Positions 33,506 through 44,454 of a stretch of 45,373 nucleotides of DNA are shown in pieces. Positions within the stretch are counted from its first letter, which is position 1, and the number at the start of each line of letters is the position of its first letter. The notes under the pieces were generated by a model, which saw only the letters and a program-made list of their open reading frames with translations, was not told the DNA's origin and did no database searches. The stretch is from a candidate division FCPU426 bacterium (GTDB lineage: Bacteria > Oederibacteriota > Muellerivitia > Muellerivitales > DAHXKG01). Position numbers and translations under genes: made by a program. The DNA lies in assembly GCA_027366525.1 (NCBI GenBank), contig DAHXKG010000013.1, positions 294 to 45,666 on the forward strand, in the 5' to 3' direction.

Positions 33506-36500
33506 TTAATGAAGAACCACGAACTTAACAATTTGATGACCAAGTTGATGACCCGAAGCACCTTGTAGTGTCGCCACGGCCAAATAAAGCCCACTCGCCA
33601 AATTAGAAACTGAATATGTTGCTGAATTGGCTCCAAGGTTGCCTGCAAATTCATCTACCAATTCACCAGCCGTATCATAAACCCGAACACGACTGATTGT
33701 CCAATTCGCCGATCCCACCGGAGGAATTACGCGTAACGTCAATATATCCTGACCATAATTTAAAATATTGGGAGCAGCATAAACCGTTCCTGTTTCCGTT
33801 GCGCCACTTAATACACTGACTTCCTGAGTTACAACTACTTGTGATCCGCTACCGGAATTTGAAATAATTTCAATAAAATAATCGCCATTGGACACAATCG
33901 TACCGTTATCATTTCGTCCATTCCAAGTAGTGGTTCCAATAGTGCCACCCGAATTATTCAGCCATGTAATTTTCATCTGTGGAGCATTCACTGTGTTATT
34001 AGGCGCTAAAACATTTGTAGATATTTGGGCATTAGTTGCTTCTGTTTGAGTGCTATAATCTGTTGTCTGTGTATAAAGATGTCGTACCACCTCACCTGAT
34101 TCGTTATAAATTTCAACAGAAATAGTTTGTATATCTCGATTCACGGTCACAGTTTTGGTTTCGGTGGTCACATTCCCAAAGGGATCCGCATTATCAATGG
34201 TAATATAATATTGCCCATTTGCAACAGGTTGATTGGCATTATTGGTTCCATTCCAAGTTCCGATCAAAGTACCTTGATAGTAGATGCCAATGGTCGTTTC
34301 CAAATTTTGAATTTCATCAGTAGACAAAAGTTGGACATTGTTGATCGGCTCAGAATATTTGGCAACTAGAATCTGTTTAACAATTTCACCGGATCCATTA
34401 TAAACATTGATCGTTACTGTATAAATACCTGTCGTGGTTACTGGCGCATTGGCCACTACTGGAGGATGCTCTAAATCACCCCATACAGCTTGGTTATTAA
34501 TTACATCCCCTCCAACAATGACCTGATTCACTGTTGCGGTATAGCTGAATGTGTAAATCCCTGGAACAACTGTTCCTAAATTCCAAATCAGAAGTGTCGA
34601 TGGCGCACTTCCACCTAAACTGGTAGTCACCGTTGCTTGAGGAGTTACATTTCCAGTATAAGTTAATCCGGCAGGAACGGTATCCCAAAGCATGGCATCT
34701 TGAGCCATGTTATTGGAAACATATGCCCGAATGGTATATGTTTCTGGAGCCCCCGCAGCAGGAGACAAATTGGACGCAATTTTAGTTAATTGAACCGTAA
34801 CCACGGGCGTTGGCGTGTTTGTTGGTGTTGGAGTAACCGTTGGCGTAAAAGTCAACGTGGGTGTAGGAGTACTGGTAGACGTATCCGTAACTGTCGGTGT
34901 ATTGGTTGACGTAAAAGTGGGTGTGGCCGTCAACGTATTCGTAGGTGTGGCCGTAGGCGTAGCCGTTAAGGTATTAGTTGGAGTTGAAGTAACTGTCAAA
35001 GTAGGTGTGGCCGTAGGTGTATTGGTTGGAGTAAAGGTATTCGTGGGAGTAAAGGTGTTCGTTGGTGTTGCTGTATTGGTTGGTGTCTCAGTCGGTGTAA
35101 AAGTGGGTGTCGGCGTTGCCGATGGAACCGGTGTGTTCGTAGGTGTATAAGTTGGTGTGTTAGTGGGCGTAGCTGTGGGTGTCACTGTAAAAGTATTGGT
35201 CGGTGTATTCGTAAATGTGGGTGTAGACGTCATTGTAAATGTATTGGTCGGTGTAAACGTGGGTGTTTGGGTTGGAGTATTGGTTGCAGTAAATGTAGCA
35301 GTTGCCGTCGGCGTTGGCGTAGGAGTATTTGTTGCAGTTGGAGTTGGCGTATTCGTGGGCGTATTCGTAGGTGTAAACGTGGGTGTTTGAGTTGGAGTAT
35401 TGGTTGGAGTAAATGTAGGAGTTGCAGTCGGTGTTTGTGTAGGAGTATTCGTCGCAGTTGAAGTTGGCGTATTCGTGGGTGTAGGCGTTTGAGTCGGGGT
35501 ATTCGTCGGCGTACTTGTATTCGTTGCCGTAGGTGTTGGCGTATTTGTTGTACAAGAATTAACTGTTACAGTCACTGAATTTGAAGTTAATGTTTGAGGC
35601 GAACCTGAAACCGTTCCACTGATATTCGCCACATTAACTTGCTGGGTTGGATTACACGTCACTGCAGCAGACCATGTCACTGATCCGTCTAAATCATAAA
35701 CTGTAACCGGGTTAGCTCCACCTACATCCCACACTAGACTTGGTGAAGTTTGAGATGGTGTTAGACTCGAACTGCCTGCAACATAGGTTTCTCCGGCTGG
35801 AATAGGGTCTGTCAACACCGGACTAATAACAGGATCAGCTGAAATCATGCTAAGGTTTGCATATAATTGTCGTCCGGCTGTATAGTTTCCAGAAACAGAG
35901 GTTGGATCGGCTACCCATCCATAATAATACGTTCCACCAGCCGCTTCTGTATTACATGGCATCGTGGTGGTGGTGTAAGTAATGTCCCATCCGGCAGGTT
36001 CAGCCGTCCCAACGGGCCAAACTTTTATATTGATCGTATACGTACCCGTCGCTGAATTGTAATTAATCTGCGATAAAACCGTATACCATGTATTGAACCC
36101 AATATAATTGCTTCCAAATTGATTCATGGCAGAGGATTGAAAATGAGGAGAATTGACAGAAGCCACTGTCGCATAATTATGAGAACCATCGTTTTGCTGG
36201 AGTGCTAAGTTTCCTGGAACATCATCGATTGAAAGAATCACATCAAACCCATAGTTATTGGAGGGATTACTCATAATCGCCATGGTCGCATCTTCACCTG
36301 CACCATTTGCGCTCCCATTTTGAAGGAGTGAAGGAATATAAATATTCCCTTCAATAATCCAAGTTCCACCCGTACATGCGCCAACATTCGTTGGACTTTG
36401 TCTTAAAAGAGCTTCATACCCATTGGTATTATTGATATTATTGGGGTTAGCTTCTACATCAATATAATTTCCATTTCCAGGAGATCCCACCGGTGCTGTT

Positions 36501-37681
36501 GCATTATTCTGAACTTCCCAATTATCTTCTTGAGATGTGCCTGAAAGTGCATACGTTGTTCCATCAAAACCAGTAATGTTACTCCCGGTGGTTGTCGTTG
36601 ATGGAGCGGAGTCATTATTATACGTATCATACGTTTGCAAACTAGTTTGTCCAATCGAATACTGTAATGCATATGTAACCGGACTCCCTGCAGTCAAACC
36701 CATGGATGGACCTATAATACTTTTAATTAATTGAAAATCTCCACCCACCGTTACTTGTGCTGGATTCGAAATCACCGTTCCTGTTGCGGCGGATCCTGCA
36801 CTTGCAGTATTGGTAATTGTCCCTGAGGAAAACCCACTACTCACACGAGTCAAAAACCAAACGTATCCTTGAGGTGTTGTACTGGTATTATTAATAACCC
36901 ATTGGATGACTGAACCTGCGCCACCAGTCCCGCTTACTAAAGTTCCTCCTGGACTAATCACCGCACTCATGGTTCCGCTGGCTAAACTAGTATTAGCAGG
37001 AATCGTATCAGTAATCGTTATGGGACTCGTATTAATCGCAGTATAGTCAATTCGAAATAAAACTAAATCTCCAGCCAAAGCGCTGTTTCCTATTGCTTCT
37101 TTAGAAATAGTTAAGCTTGGAGTTACTGATGTATAATTCACATTAATCGGGGTGTATCCTTGTTCGCTTGACGGAATACTACCTGCATTACTACATTGAA
37201 TATCATCGGTTTGCGCTCCAACCACAATATTGTAGGATCCCACGGTCATCGTCGTTGGAATTTGTACATCAAACACTTGAGTTGCAGGACAAGGCCCCAC
37301 GGCCGCTGCGTTTCCAGAATCCCAACCATTATTATCGGTATAATCATTTTGAGTAGAAGTCAAAGGATTGGCTGGACCAGCTGGATTATTGCCGTCCACT
37401 AAAAAATGTTGATCGGGTTGAGGACAATCTTGGATCGTCGTTGAACTTGAGGGTTCTAACGCAACATCAAAATAGGTATTGTTATACGATGCATTTTCAC
37501 AGTAGACAACTGTAACTCCTATATCTGAACCTGGAGCTGGATTGGTATTAGAGACAGTTACTGAGGTTACCGAAGCTGTAGCATGTGCCAAGATAGGCAG
37601 TAGCATCCCAAAAAGAAAAACGAATCCAAAATAAAATCGTTTTTTAATTTTATCACCACGCGTCGCCATATCACTCACCAT
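33506..37681 (-). CDS. giant secreted surface protein: DUF11-like, Thr/Pro repeat linker, FlgD-like Ig domains
   Basis: This 1391-residue exported protein has a signal peptide at ~1-33 ([20 protein letters not shown]). A Thr/Ser/Asn/Gly-rich N-terminal half includes two DUF11-like segments (~190-310, [17 protein letters not shown]; ~625-705) and a lectin/laminin-G-like stretch (~350-620). A low-complexity linker of TPTNTPT-type repeats spans ~708-960. Then come one more DUF11-like domain (~965-1085), two FlgD-type Ig domains (GSGEIVKQI ... [29 protein letters not shown] ... [20 protein letters not shown]), and a C-terminal domain ending [12 protein letters not shown] ... [14 protein letters not shown], like C-terminal sorting regions. 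It probably sits on the cell surface. Its start could also be ATG 37669. It lies between the two halves of the polysaccharide locus and may bind that polymer. Confidence 0.8.
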   Translation of the reverse strand: MVSDMATRGDKIKKRFYFGFVFLFGMLLPILAHATASVTSVTVSNTNPAPGSDIGVTVVYCENASYNNTYFDVALEPSSSTTIQDCPQPDQHFLVDGNNPAGPANPLTSTQNDYTDNNGWDSGNAAAVGPCPATQVFDVQIPTTMTVGSYNIVVGAQTDDIQCSNAGSIPSSEQGYTPINVNYTSVTPSLTISKEAIGNSALAGDLVLFRIDYTAINTSPITITDTIPANTSLASGTMSAVISPGGTLVSGTGGAGSVIQWVINNTSTTPQGYVWFLTRVSSGFSSGTITNTASAGSAATGTVISNPAQVTVGGDFQLIKSIIGPSMGLTAGSPVTYALQYSIGQTSLQTYDTYNNDSAPSTTTTGSNITGFDGTTYALSGTSQEDNWEVQNNATAPVGSPGNGNYIDVEANPNNINNTNGYEALLRQSPTNVGACTGGTWIIEGNIYIPSLLQNGSANGAGEDATMAIMSNPSNNYGFDVILSIDDVPGNLALQQNDGSHNYATVASVNSPHFQSSAMNQFGSNYIGFNTWYTVLSQINYNSATGTYTINIKVWPVGTAEPAGWDITYTTTTMPCNTEAAGGTYYYGWVADPTSVSGNYTAGRQLYANLSMISADPVISPVLTDPIPAGETYVAGSSSLTPSQTSPSLVWDVGGANPVTVYDLDGSVTWSAAVTCNPTQQVNVANISGTVSGSPQTLTSNSVTVTVNSCTTNTPTPTATNTSTPTNTPTQTPTPTNTPTSTATNTPTQTPTATPTFTPTNTPTQTPTFTPTNTPTNTPTPTATNTPTPTPTATATFTATNTPTQTPTFTPTNTFTMTSTPTFTNTPTNTFTVTPTATPTNTPTYTPTNTPVPSATPTPTFTPTETPTNTATPTNTFTPTNTFTPTNTPTATPTLTVTSTPTNTLTATPTATPTNTLTATPTFTSTNTPTVTDTSTSTPTPTLTFTPTVTPTPTNTPTPVVTVQLTKIASNLSPAAGAPETYTIRAYVSNNMAQDAMLWDTVPAGLTYTGNVTPQATVTTSLGGSAPSTLLIWNLGTVVPGIYTFSYTATVNQVIVGGDVINNQAVWGDLEHPPVVANAPVTTTGIYTVTINVYNGSGEIVKQILVAKYSEPINNVQLLSTDEIQNLETTIGIYYQGTLIGTWNGTNNANQPVANGQYYITIDNADPFGNVTTETKTVTVNRDIQTISVEIYNESGEVVRHLYTQTTDYSTQTEATNAQISTNVLAPNNTVNAPQMKITWLNNSGGTIGTTTWNGRNDNGTIVSNGDYFIEIISNSGSGSQVVVTQEVSVLSGATETGTVYAAPNILNYGQDILTLRVIPPVGSANWTISRVRVYDTAGELVDEFAGNLGANSATYSVSNLASGLYLAVATLQGASGHQLGHQIVKFVVLH
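34801..35556 (-). repeat. Thr-Pro tandem repeat tract
   Basis: About 250 codons of degenerate TPTNTPT / TATNTPT / TFTPTNT units. On the plus strand this is GT-rich DNA that gives false open frames of Val and Gly. The repeats vary at most codons, so they are old or under drift. The tract probably forms a stiff, glycosylatable stalk. Confidence 0.9.
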
Positions 37682-38149
37682 TATAATCGTTTACCTTGCC
37701 AAATTAATCGTTTTATCTTCTCTAAATTATACTCTGAATTTTAAAGTTCGTCTAATTAAGTTTTTATCCTAATTTGAAAATAGTGTCTATCCTTGATAGT
37801 AATTAAAATTCACTCCAAATTCTAAAAAAACCTTATAACATCGATCTTTTTAAAAAACAAAGCCATATTATTAAAATATTCAAAAAATAAGCTATTAACT
37901 TTAGAAATAAGTCTATTGTGAATTTTATCTATAATTCTTAGTTCTCGCTCCAATTAGGGTTGCATTGAATTAATAAAGCTTTCATTCAACTCTCTCTTCA
38001 ATAAAATTCTTTAGCTTCAATTGCCTTGATGGGTTCAAAATCAATTCAAATGCTTGGCATGGCTTCAATTTTGCATAATCATCTTTTTAAAATTGAATTC
38101 ACTTTGAAAAATTTTAAAATTTAAGTATGATTCGAACAAGTGAATTCAA
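37682..38149. other. 468-base divergent intergenic region
   Basis: It lies between the leftward surface-protein gene and the rightward second flippase gene. Apart from the promoter candidate at 38104-38131 I see nothing definite. Confidence 0.35.
38104..38131 (+). promoter_or_regulatory. promoter candidate for the second flippase
   Basis: TTGAAA (38104-38109), a 16-base spacer, TATGAT (38126-38131). The start codon is 18 bases downstream, so the leader would be short, and no Shine-Dalgarno sequence is visible. Confidence 0.45.
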
Positions 38150-39700
38150 ATGTCCGATCCTAAAAATATATCCTTAGCTCAACTCACAAACAAAAAATTA
38201 TTAATTAAAAATTCGCTTTGGAATTTTATTGGTCAGCTAATTCCACTAACAATGGCGGCTATCAGCATGCCTATTTTGATTCATCGATTAGGCTCCGTTC
38301 GTTTCGGCATTCTTATCCTAGCTTGGACTTTAATTGGATATTTAGGATTATTAGATTTTGGAATTGGAAGCGCTATGGCTCAATCCATTTCAAAAAAATT
38401 AGGTCAAAACCAAATTGACGAAATTCCTCCCACCATTGGAACAGCTTTATTGGCAGTTGGCTTTTCAGGATTTACAGGAGGTCTTTTAGCTTTTTTACTT
38501 GCTCCAATGTTGGTACACCATTTTTACCATGCCTCACCTGCCATTCAAAAAGAACTGCTTCTTTGCCTTAGAATTATGGCCCTGTCGCTTCCCTTAGTCA
38601 TTGTATCTCATGTTTTAAGTGGTGCTTTAGCTGCTAAACAAAAATTTAAATTATTAAATCAAATACGCATTCCATTGGGAACCATGAACTTTTTAATTCC
38701 TTTGATCATTTTAAATTTCACCACTCACGTCTACTGGATTGTTGGATTTTTAGCCTGCTCCCGTCTCATCGGATTTTTTCTATATATTTATTCATGTTTC
38801 AAGGAATATCAAGTGCAATTCAAGCATTTAAAAATTCAATGGGATTATCTAAAATCGTTGATTGTTTTTGGAGGGTGGGTAACCATTACCAGCCTTGTCA
38901 GTCCGATTCTAGTTACTTTCGATCGGTTTATCATTGGATCCTTTATTTCCATCGCTGCCATTGCCTACTACTCTACTCCTTATGAATTAGCCAATAAAAT
39001 TCAAATTTTTTCATCTCCTCTGATTCAAGTTTTATTTCCGGCATTGGCTTCAAGCTATCAAACGACATCCGACAAAACTACTCTTTTACTCAAAGAAAAT
39101 ACCAAAATAGTGTTTTTTTTACTCTTCCCGATTACGTTAACTGTCGTTTGCTTTGCTCGATTATTTCTATCATTATGGCTAGGTAACACTTTTGCCGCAC
39201 ATAGTGAGAAAGTTTTACAATTAATCGTCATTGGCGTTACCTTCAATATTCTTGCGCAGTTTTTTTACATTCTGATTCAAGGGGCAGGACGTCCAGATTT
39301 GACAGCGAAAAATCATCTTGCTGAAATTCCTTTTTATTTAATTGTTCTATTTTTATTTATACACTGGTTTGGAATTACAGGCGTTGCTTGGGCTTGGATC
39401 ATACGAGTGATACTGGACCTTGGACTTCTCGCTTGGCAGTCCTATCATATTATTTTAAAAAGAATGATTTTTTCAGTACCTGTATTCTCTTGGATGACCG
39501 GATCATTAATTTTTCTATTGGGAACAACATTTCTTCATCTTTCGTTAATTACACACCTCATTCTCTACATGATCCTCTTGATTGTTTTCCTTAATATCAG
39601 TTGGTTAAAATTTTTAGACAGTTCAGAAAAAACACTTCTCAAAAAATTTTTTATTCAATTTATTCTCAGAAAAAATTTCTCAACCTCACATCATTTGTAA
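38150..39700 (+). CDS. second polysaccharide flippase-like membrane protein (MOP family)
   Basis: A 516-residue membrane protein with about 14 helices. The N-terminus NSLWNFIGQLIPLTMAAISMPILIHRLGSVRFGILILAWTL fits oligosaccharide flippases, with YLGLLDFGIGSAMAQSISK in the next helix pair, and LVTFDRFIIGSFISIAAIAYYSTPYELANKI in the middle. It should move a lipid-linked glycan across the inner membrane. It is followed 77 bases later by a GT2 gene with its own promoter. Having two flippases in one locus suggests two different repeat units, or a flippase that serves a separate glycan. Confidence 0.85.
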   Translation: MSDPKNISLAQLTNKKLLIKNSLWNFIGQLIPLTMAAISMPILIHRLGSVRFGILILAWTLIGYLGLLDFGIGSAMAQSISKKLGQNQIDEIPPTIGTALLAVGFSGFTGGLLAFLLAPMLVHHFYHASPAIQKELLLCLRIMALSLPLVIVSHVLSGALAAKQKFKLLNQIRIPLGTMNFLIPLIILNFTTHVYWIVGFLACSRLIGFFLYIYSCFKEYQVQFKHLKIQWDYLKSLIVFGGWVTITSLVSPILVTFDRFIIGSFISIAAIAYYSTPYELANKIQIFSSPLIQVLFPALASSYQTTSDKTTLLLKENTKIVFFLLFPITLTVVCFARLFLSLWLGNTFAAHSEKVLQLIVIGVTFNILAQFFYILIQGAGRPDLTAKNHLAEIPFYLIVLFLFIHWFGITGVAWAWIIRVILDLGLLAWQSYHIILKRMIFSVPVFSWMTGSLIFLLGTTFLHLSLITHLILYMILLIVFLNISWLKFLDSSEKTLLKKFFIQFILRKNFSTSHHL

Positions 39701-39726
39701 TCAATTATTTCTGTCGAGACTCTCAT

Positions 39727-39755
39727 TTGACATTCGCGTCATACTGAATTACAAT
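39727..39755 (+). promoter_or_regulatory. strong sigma70-like promoter for the GT2 gene
   Basis: TTGACA (39727-39732), a 17-base spacer, TACAAT (39750-39755), 22 bases ahead of the ATG at 39778. No Shine-Dalgarno motif follows, so the message would have a short, weakly led 5' end. Confidence 0.6.
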
Positions 39756-39777
39756 AATCTTAAAAACTTAATTCGAT

Positions 39778-40791
39778 ATGGACAATCCATCCAGTTTTCA
39801 TTCTATTACTGCAGTCATCGTAACTTATGGTAATCGTAAGTGCTTTTTAGAACCTGTATTGAAATCTGTTCTTACTCAACAGGTTCATTCAATTCTCATT
39901 ATCAATAATGGCGGCCGTTGGGATATTGAAGCTTTGGCTGCCTCGCTTAGCCCTATCATTCAAGTCATTCATCTTCCAACAAATACAGGGTCTGCGGGAG
40001 GATTTTCCGCTGGAATCCAAAAAGCACTCGAACTTCAATCTCAATTGATTTGGTTACTCGATGATGATACTTGTCCTTCCACCCAAACGCTCGATCAACT
40101 GTTTAAGGCTTATCTTGATCTTAGCTCAAAACACCAACCAGAAAATCTGGCTGTCGTATGCTTTCGGCCTACACGTTTCTCCCCTTGGGTTTATTCACAC
40201 CCAAATCGGCTTTTTAGAAATCCATTCAGTTTCATGGGATTTGATATAACTCAAATTCCATCAAGATTATGGACTCGAATAACACGAATTTTTTCACACG
40301 ACCCATTAATTCTACCGGATAAAATTCCTTTGGAAACTGCACCCTATAGTGGGCTTTTGTTTCATTCAACTTTGATTAAGCATATTGGACTGCCGTGTCA
40401 AGATTTTGTTGTCTATGTAGATGATAGCGAATTTACATATAGAATAACGCAAACTGGTGGTGTTCTTTATCTAATCACCCATTCCGTTCTAAAAGATATT
40501 GGACCTATTTGGCATCACGGAATTTCAACCCATCAATTTTTTGTGGCCCTGCAAGGGCAAGATGATTTTCGAGCTTATTATAATATGCGCAATGAAGTTT
40601 ATTTCGACCTTCATATCCGAAAACACGCCCCTCAATGGCTATACCACATAAATCAAATTTTGTTTTTTGGGATTCTTTTTATGTTTTCAATTCTTTATGG
40701 AAAACAAAAACGATATCGTATTCTCGTCCGTGCTATACAAGATGGACAAACCCAACGTCTTGGAATTCACCCCAATTATCCGTTATCTTAA
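39778..40791 (+). CDS. GT2-family glycosyltransferase (GlfT2/rhamnosyltransferase-like)
   Basis: This is an inverting GT-A glycosyltransferase. ITAVIVTYGNRKCFLEPVLKS opens the fold, followed by NTGSAGGFSAGI (~69-80), as in galactofuranosyl- and rhamnosyltransferases, and WLLDDDTCPS with the metal-binding Asp cluster (~95-97). The acceptor region has YSGLLFHSTLIKHIGLP and VYVDDSEFTYRITQTG. A C-terminal hydrophobic helix (ILFFGILFMFSILYG) probably attaches it to the membrane. Its 337 residues suit the group. Confidence 0.9.
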   Translation: MDNPSSFHSITAVIVTYGNRKCFLEPVLKSVLTQQVHSILIINNGGRWDIEALAASLSPIIQVIHLPTNTGSAGGFSAGIQKALELQSQLIWLLDDDTCPSTQTLDQLFKAYLDLSSKHQPENLAVVCFRPTRFSPWVYSHPNRLFRNPFSFMGFDITQIPSRLWTRITRIFSHDPLILPDKIPLETAPYSGLLFHSTLIKHIGLPCQDFVVYVDDSEFTYRITQTGGVLYLITHSVLKDIGPIWHHGISTHQFFVALQGQDDFRAYYNMRNEVYFDLHIRKHAPQWLYHINQILFFGILFMFSILYGKQKRYRILVRAIQDGQTQRLGIHPNYPLS

Positions 40792-41104
40792 TTTGATTTA
40801 ATTTGGATTTAAATGCTTAGAACAGGTTTGCTTTATCAAATAAAAATCCAAAGCATTTGTTCCATTTTCAAAATATTTTATGATTTTTATTAAATCAAAA
40901 TTAATCATGCCTCACAAATAAAAAATACCATTTTTTATTTTACCATAGCTACTCAGCAAAATCTTAAATTGTCCAAAAAACATTTTAACTCCACGCCAAA
41001 ATTATTCATGAATTGACAAATTTTATTCCTTAATATTATTTGAAATATCACAATTTATACATATAATGCATCTGTTTTGGATCCCGAGGGAAAGGAATAC
41101 CTTC
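40792..41104. other. 313-base gap with methyltransferase promoter
   Basis: AT-rich. It holds the promoter at 41040-41067 and an upstream TTGACA/TATTAT pair (41013-41039, 15-base spacer). No gene is seen. Confidence 0.4.
41040..41067 (+). promoter_or_regulatory. promoter for the methyltransferase gene
   Basis: TTGAAA (41040-41045), a 16-base spacer, TATAAT (41062-41067). The RBS AAAGGA follows at 41091-41096 and the ATG at 41105. The -10 box overlaps an in-frame ATG at 41066, which argues against that upstream start. Confidence 0.55.
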
Positions 41105-41764
41105 ATGGAAAATTATTATAGCACCTATCGAGAAGAAATTATTCCCTTCATCCCTGTAGACTGCAAAACACTTTTGGATGTGGGTTGCTCGGAGGGAAAC
41201 TTTGCGCAATCTATTAAAAAACACAATCAAGCTGAAGTTTGGGGAATTGAAAAAAATCAATCTTGTGCTCACCAAGCCGAACAAAAAATTGATTGCGTTT
41301 TATGCGGAGATATCCAGTCGCTCATTCCCAAAATTCCCGATCAGCACTTTGACTGCATTACTTTCAATGATGTTCTGGAACATTTAATTTCACCCGATTA
41401 TGTTCTCCAGCAAATGAAAAAAAAATTGACCACGCGCGGTATAATCGTTTGTTCTATTCCCAATATATTAAATATTAGCATCTTAAAAAATTTAATCTTT
41501 CATCGGGATTGGGAATATGCTTCAAATGGGATTTTGGATAAAACCCATTTAAGATTTTTTACTCAAAAAAGTATGCGTCGCATGTTTCAGGATTTAGGCT
41601 TTGACGCCCAAATTACTGGGATCAATCCGACCCGATCTTTGAAATTTAAGTTATTCAACTGCTTAACATTATTCCGATTTCAGGAAACAGCTTTTATACA
41701 ATTTGTCAGCCTGCTTCGTATAAAGACATGGGAAGGCAAACTCACTTTTCCGTTAGATTTATGA
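41105..41764 (+). CDS. class I SAM-dependent methyltransferase
   Basis: This 219-residue methyltransferase belongs to the Methyltransf_11/23 type often found in polysaccharide loci. Motif I is TLLDVGCSEGNFAQSI, the acidic residue after strand 2 is in VWGIEKN, and motif II/III includes HFDCITFNDVLEHLISPDYVLQQ and GIIVCSIPNI, followed by THLRFFTQKSMRRMF, a block typical of sugar-chain methyltransferases. ATG 41105 is chosen over 41066 because AAAGGA lies 8 bases before it and the longer frame would start inside the promoter. It ends in TGA. The acceptor is probably a glycan, but that is inferred from context. Confidence 0.87.
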   Translation: MENYYSTYREEIIPFIPVDCKTLLDVGCSEGNFAQSIKKHNQAEVWGIEKNQSCAHQAEQKIDCVLCGDIQSLIPKIPDQHFDCITFNDVLEHLISPDYVLQQMKKKLTTRGIIVCSIPNILNISILKNLIFHRDWEYASNGILDKTHLRFFTQKSMRRMFQDLGFDAQITGINPTRSLKFKLFNCLTLFRFQETAFIQFVSLLRIKTWEGKLTFPLDL

Positions 41765-42396
41765 TAATTTTTATTTTCAATTAAACCTTTTGAAAAATTA
41801 AATCGGTTATCTACATGAATTCCTTGTATTTCAAGTTTCACTTATTTTTGTCGCTATCCCACAATATTTATTCTCTCGTTTTTATTTTAAAGAAATTAGA
41901 GACAAGGACGTTATTATCTCTCTTGTTTTCCTAAATTGAATCGAAATTTACAGGTTTTTTCAACTTCAATAATGTCCTCAAACACCCTTGATTTATCAAA
42001 TACCATTAACAATTGCCCAACGTCACTATCTTTAATTAAATTTGTATGGACGAATTTTTTCAATGATTTACCCCATTGATTTACATGATCTGCTTCATAT
42101 CATTTTATTTATTTTTTAATAACCATATTCCTATGATTAATTCAGTAATTTCACACATTCAATTAGTTAATTAAAATTTAGTTAAATATATTGTATCTTA
42201 TTTGGAACTAACAGAAATATGCTCTTGAAGCTTGATGTTGATCCACATCTTAATTACAGGTTTCTTTTCTACTCCCAATATTCAGATGGAATCTCAACAA
42301 TCACTTGTATGACTTTCTCTGACTCCAACCATTGAGTGGCTTTTCCCATTTGCACGAATGAAAATTTCGAAAGTGACTGATATTATTCTTTTTAAA
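41765..42396. other. 632-base gap between convergent genes
   Basis: No intact gene. A minus-strand stretch at about 42289-42370 reads MGKATQWLESEKVIQVIVEI to a TAG and may be a small remnant; the family is not recognised. No clear terminator. Confidence 0.35.
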
Positions 42397-43296
42397 TTAT
42401 TTTTTCATAAAATTCGACGTTGCTTGATTTAAGGATGAAGAATGCTTTTGAAGACGTTTGAACTCTTCTTGAATCCAGCCCTCATACTGACTTATCATTA
42501 ACGTGTATTTGATTCCAGGCCATCCATCTAAAAAAGTTAAGCGGATCAAAAACATATAAAAAAGGCGAGCGGTTCGTCGAATAGGCACCCGATACGATAA
42601 ACTTTTCAAAAATCGTCGTCGTTGAAAAGGATCTGGATTTAATAAATTCTTCCAATCAATCCTTTGCTTTGAAATTTTAAAACCCTCTTGCGCCTCTAGC
42701 TGAGCATAGTTTCGATGTTTCTCAATCCAAGAACCTAGCCCTTTATTAAAAGGGAAATGGAGAATATGGCCTTTCAGATTTCCAACTGCACCGTCAACCA
42801 TGGGATGTTCATGAACTAACCGCGATTCATATCGTGCTTGAGCATGTTTAAAAAAACGCAAAAAATATGTCGGATATAAAGTTGCCCGAGGAATCCATCT
42901 ATCCAGAAAATAATCTTTTCGGCGTATTCTAAATCCAGAAAATGGACAAGTTACCTCGGTAGAAATAGCTTGCATTTCTTCAGCTAATGTTTCATCTACA
43001 CACTCATCGGCATCTAAAATTAAAAGCCAGGTGTGTTTAAAATGATATTGCTGCAAGGCGGCTTGACGTTGAGAGCCATAATTATCAAATTTTCGAGTTA
43101 AAACATTGGCACCTTTAGATTGAGCCAGCATAGCTGTTCGATCCGTGCTGCCTGAATCAAAAACCAATATATCATCACTCCAAGCCACTGAAGAAAGACA
43201 ACGTAGTATATTGATTTCCTCATTAAACGTTAGAATAAGAACTGAAATATTTAATGACACTTCATGTTCGTGGAGATCTTGTTTTTTTAAAATCAT
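42397..43296 (-). CDS. GT2-family glycosyltransferase (WaaE/KdtX-like)
   Basis: This GT-A glycosyltransferase of 299 residues resembles LPS-core beta-1,4-glucosyltransferases. SVLILTFNEEINILRCLSSV opens the fold, followed by ILVFDSGSTDRT (~43-54), NYGSQRQAAL (~72-81) and WLLILDADECVD with the DxD-type Asp cluster (~95-97), then FSGFRIRRKDYFLDRWI and the His-rich VHEHPMVDG. These match the WaaE pattern. The ATG at 43296 has no clear RBS. It is followed on the same strand by no other gene, since its neighbour at 41105 is convergent. Confidence 0.88.
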   Translation of the reverse strand: MILKKQDLHEHEVSLNISVLILTFNEEINILRCLSSVAWSDDILVFDSGSTDRTAMLAQSKGANVLTRKFDNYGSQRQAALQQYHFKHTWLLILDADECVDETLAEEMQAISTEVTCPFSGFRIRRKDYFLDRWIPRATLYPTYFLRFFKHAQARYESRLVHEHPMVDGAVGNLKGHILHFPFNKGLGSWIEKHRNYAQLEAQEGFKISKQRIDWKNLLNPDPFQRRRFLKSLSYRVPIRRTARLFYMFLIRLTFLDGWPGIKYTLMISQYEGWIQEEFKRLQKHSSSLNQATSNFMKK

Positions 43297-43623
43297 AGCT
43301 ATGTTATTCTATATTTTTAAATAAAAATCATCCAAGCATATTTTTTATATTTTTACTCCAAACTCACCTCAGATATTTTTGATGAATTTTTGAAACTTAT
43401 AGGTATTTTTGAATAGAAATAGTGGACGAGCGTCTAAGTAATTGATCCACCTTCAGCCCAACTATAAGCAGAATAAATTTGAACCACCAAAACCAGCAAA
43501 TCACTCTTGGTCATTATGAAATTCAAACTCGAATGATCTTTTAAATTACCCACTTAACTAATTCAGAAATGCAGGCAGGTATCCTCCAAAATATTTACAC
43601 AGCCGGAGATACAATTGATATGG
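43297..43623. other. 327-base gap
   Basis: It separates the acetyltransferase gene from the GT2 gene on the same strand. I see no gene, repeat or convincing promoter. Confidence 0.3.
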
Positions 43624-44172
43624 TCAATTCATTGAAATTTTTTTTAGTTTTCTTTTCTTAATAATTCTAGCCGGATTGCCTATGACTACTCTCCAAGGTG
43701 GAATATTTTTAAATACAACCGCGGCCGCCCCTATAACAGCTCCTTCCCCAACAATAACACCTGGACCAATAAACGCGCTTGCCGCAATCCAAACATTGGA
43801 CTTAATTTGAATAGGTTTCGCAACTAATTTGAAATTGACATCGTAAATATCATGACTCGCCGAACAAAGAAATACCTCTTGACTTATTACTGCATTTTTG
43901 GCTATGAAAATTTTATCAACCGAATAACAATTAACATTATGACCCAAACAGCTGTTATCTTCCATTTCCAAATTCCAAGGAGCCCAAATTTTCACAGATG
44001 GATAAATGTGAACTTTTTTTCCGATTTTTGCGCCCCACAATCGCAAAACAGAATTTCTCCACTCATACAAAAAAAATGGAGTGAATTTAAAAACAAAAAC
44101 CCAAGTTATATTCCAAATTAAACGTTTTAGACGTCCTTTAAAAGAAATCTGATCTATGATTTTATCAGACAT
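43624..44172 (-). CDS. WcaF-like hexapeptide-repeat acetyltransferase
   Basis: This left-handed beta-helix acetyltransferase of the WcaF/NodL group should O-acetylate a sugar using acetyl-CoA. The N-terminal helices (LIWNITWVFVFKFTPFFLYEWRNSVLRLWGA) are followed by hexapeptide turns (IGKKVHIYPSVKIWAPWNLEME, GHNVNCYSVDKIFIAKNAVIS), the active-site region CSASHDIYD (catalytic His in SHD), then NVWIAASAFIGPGVIVGEGAVIGAAAVVFKN and the closing VVIGNPARIIKKR. Length 182 is as expected. AGAGGG lies 6 bases before the ATG. It sits between the epimerase and GT2 genes, consistent with decorating the locus polymer. Confidence 0.92.
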   Translation of the reverse strand: MSDKIIDQISFKGRLKRLIWNITWVFVFKFTPFFLYEWRNSVLRLWGAKIGKKVHIYPSVKIWAPWNLEMEDNSCLGHNVNCYSVDKIFIAKNAVISQEVFLCSASHDIYDVNFKLVAKPIQIKSNVWIAASAFIGPGVIVGEGAVIGAAAVVFKNIPPWRVVIGNPARIIKKRKLKKISMN

Positions 44173-44454
44173 TAGCGCCCTCTTATTTTTGAGAATCGAT
44201 TCCCGCCCGTGGGATTAATACTTCGAATTACACTACTACGTCAACATGAAAATTATATTTCTTCCATTAAACTCTTAACTCAGCACACTATCGTTTAAAA
44301 TGATATCGTCCTGTACGAATATTCGAAATAGTACTCCCAGACAACGTTTTCATTGGAGTTTTGATGCACTTTCTAAAACCCTTGAATCATATGCCCATGG
44401 TGATTATAGGCAAACAACTTTATTTTATAAAAATCGACTTTCAAAAGTGAGAGA
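44173..44454. other. 282-base gap
   Basis: This lies between the epimerase and acetyltransferase genes, both on the minus strand. I see no gene and no clear regulatory signal. Confidence 0.3.

Noticed and set aside
34815-35390. Open frames on the plus strand rich in Val-Gly repeats
   Set aside because: They are the complement of the Thr-Pro repeat tract of the large surface protein and carry no start context.
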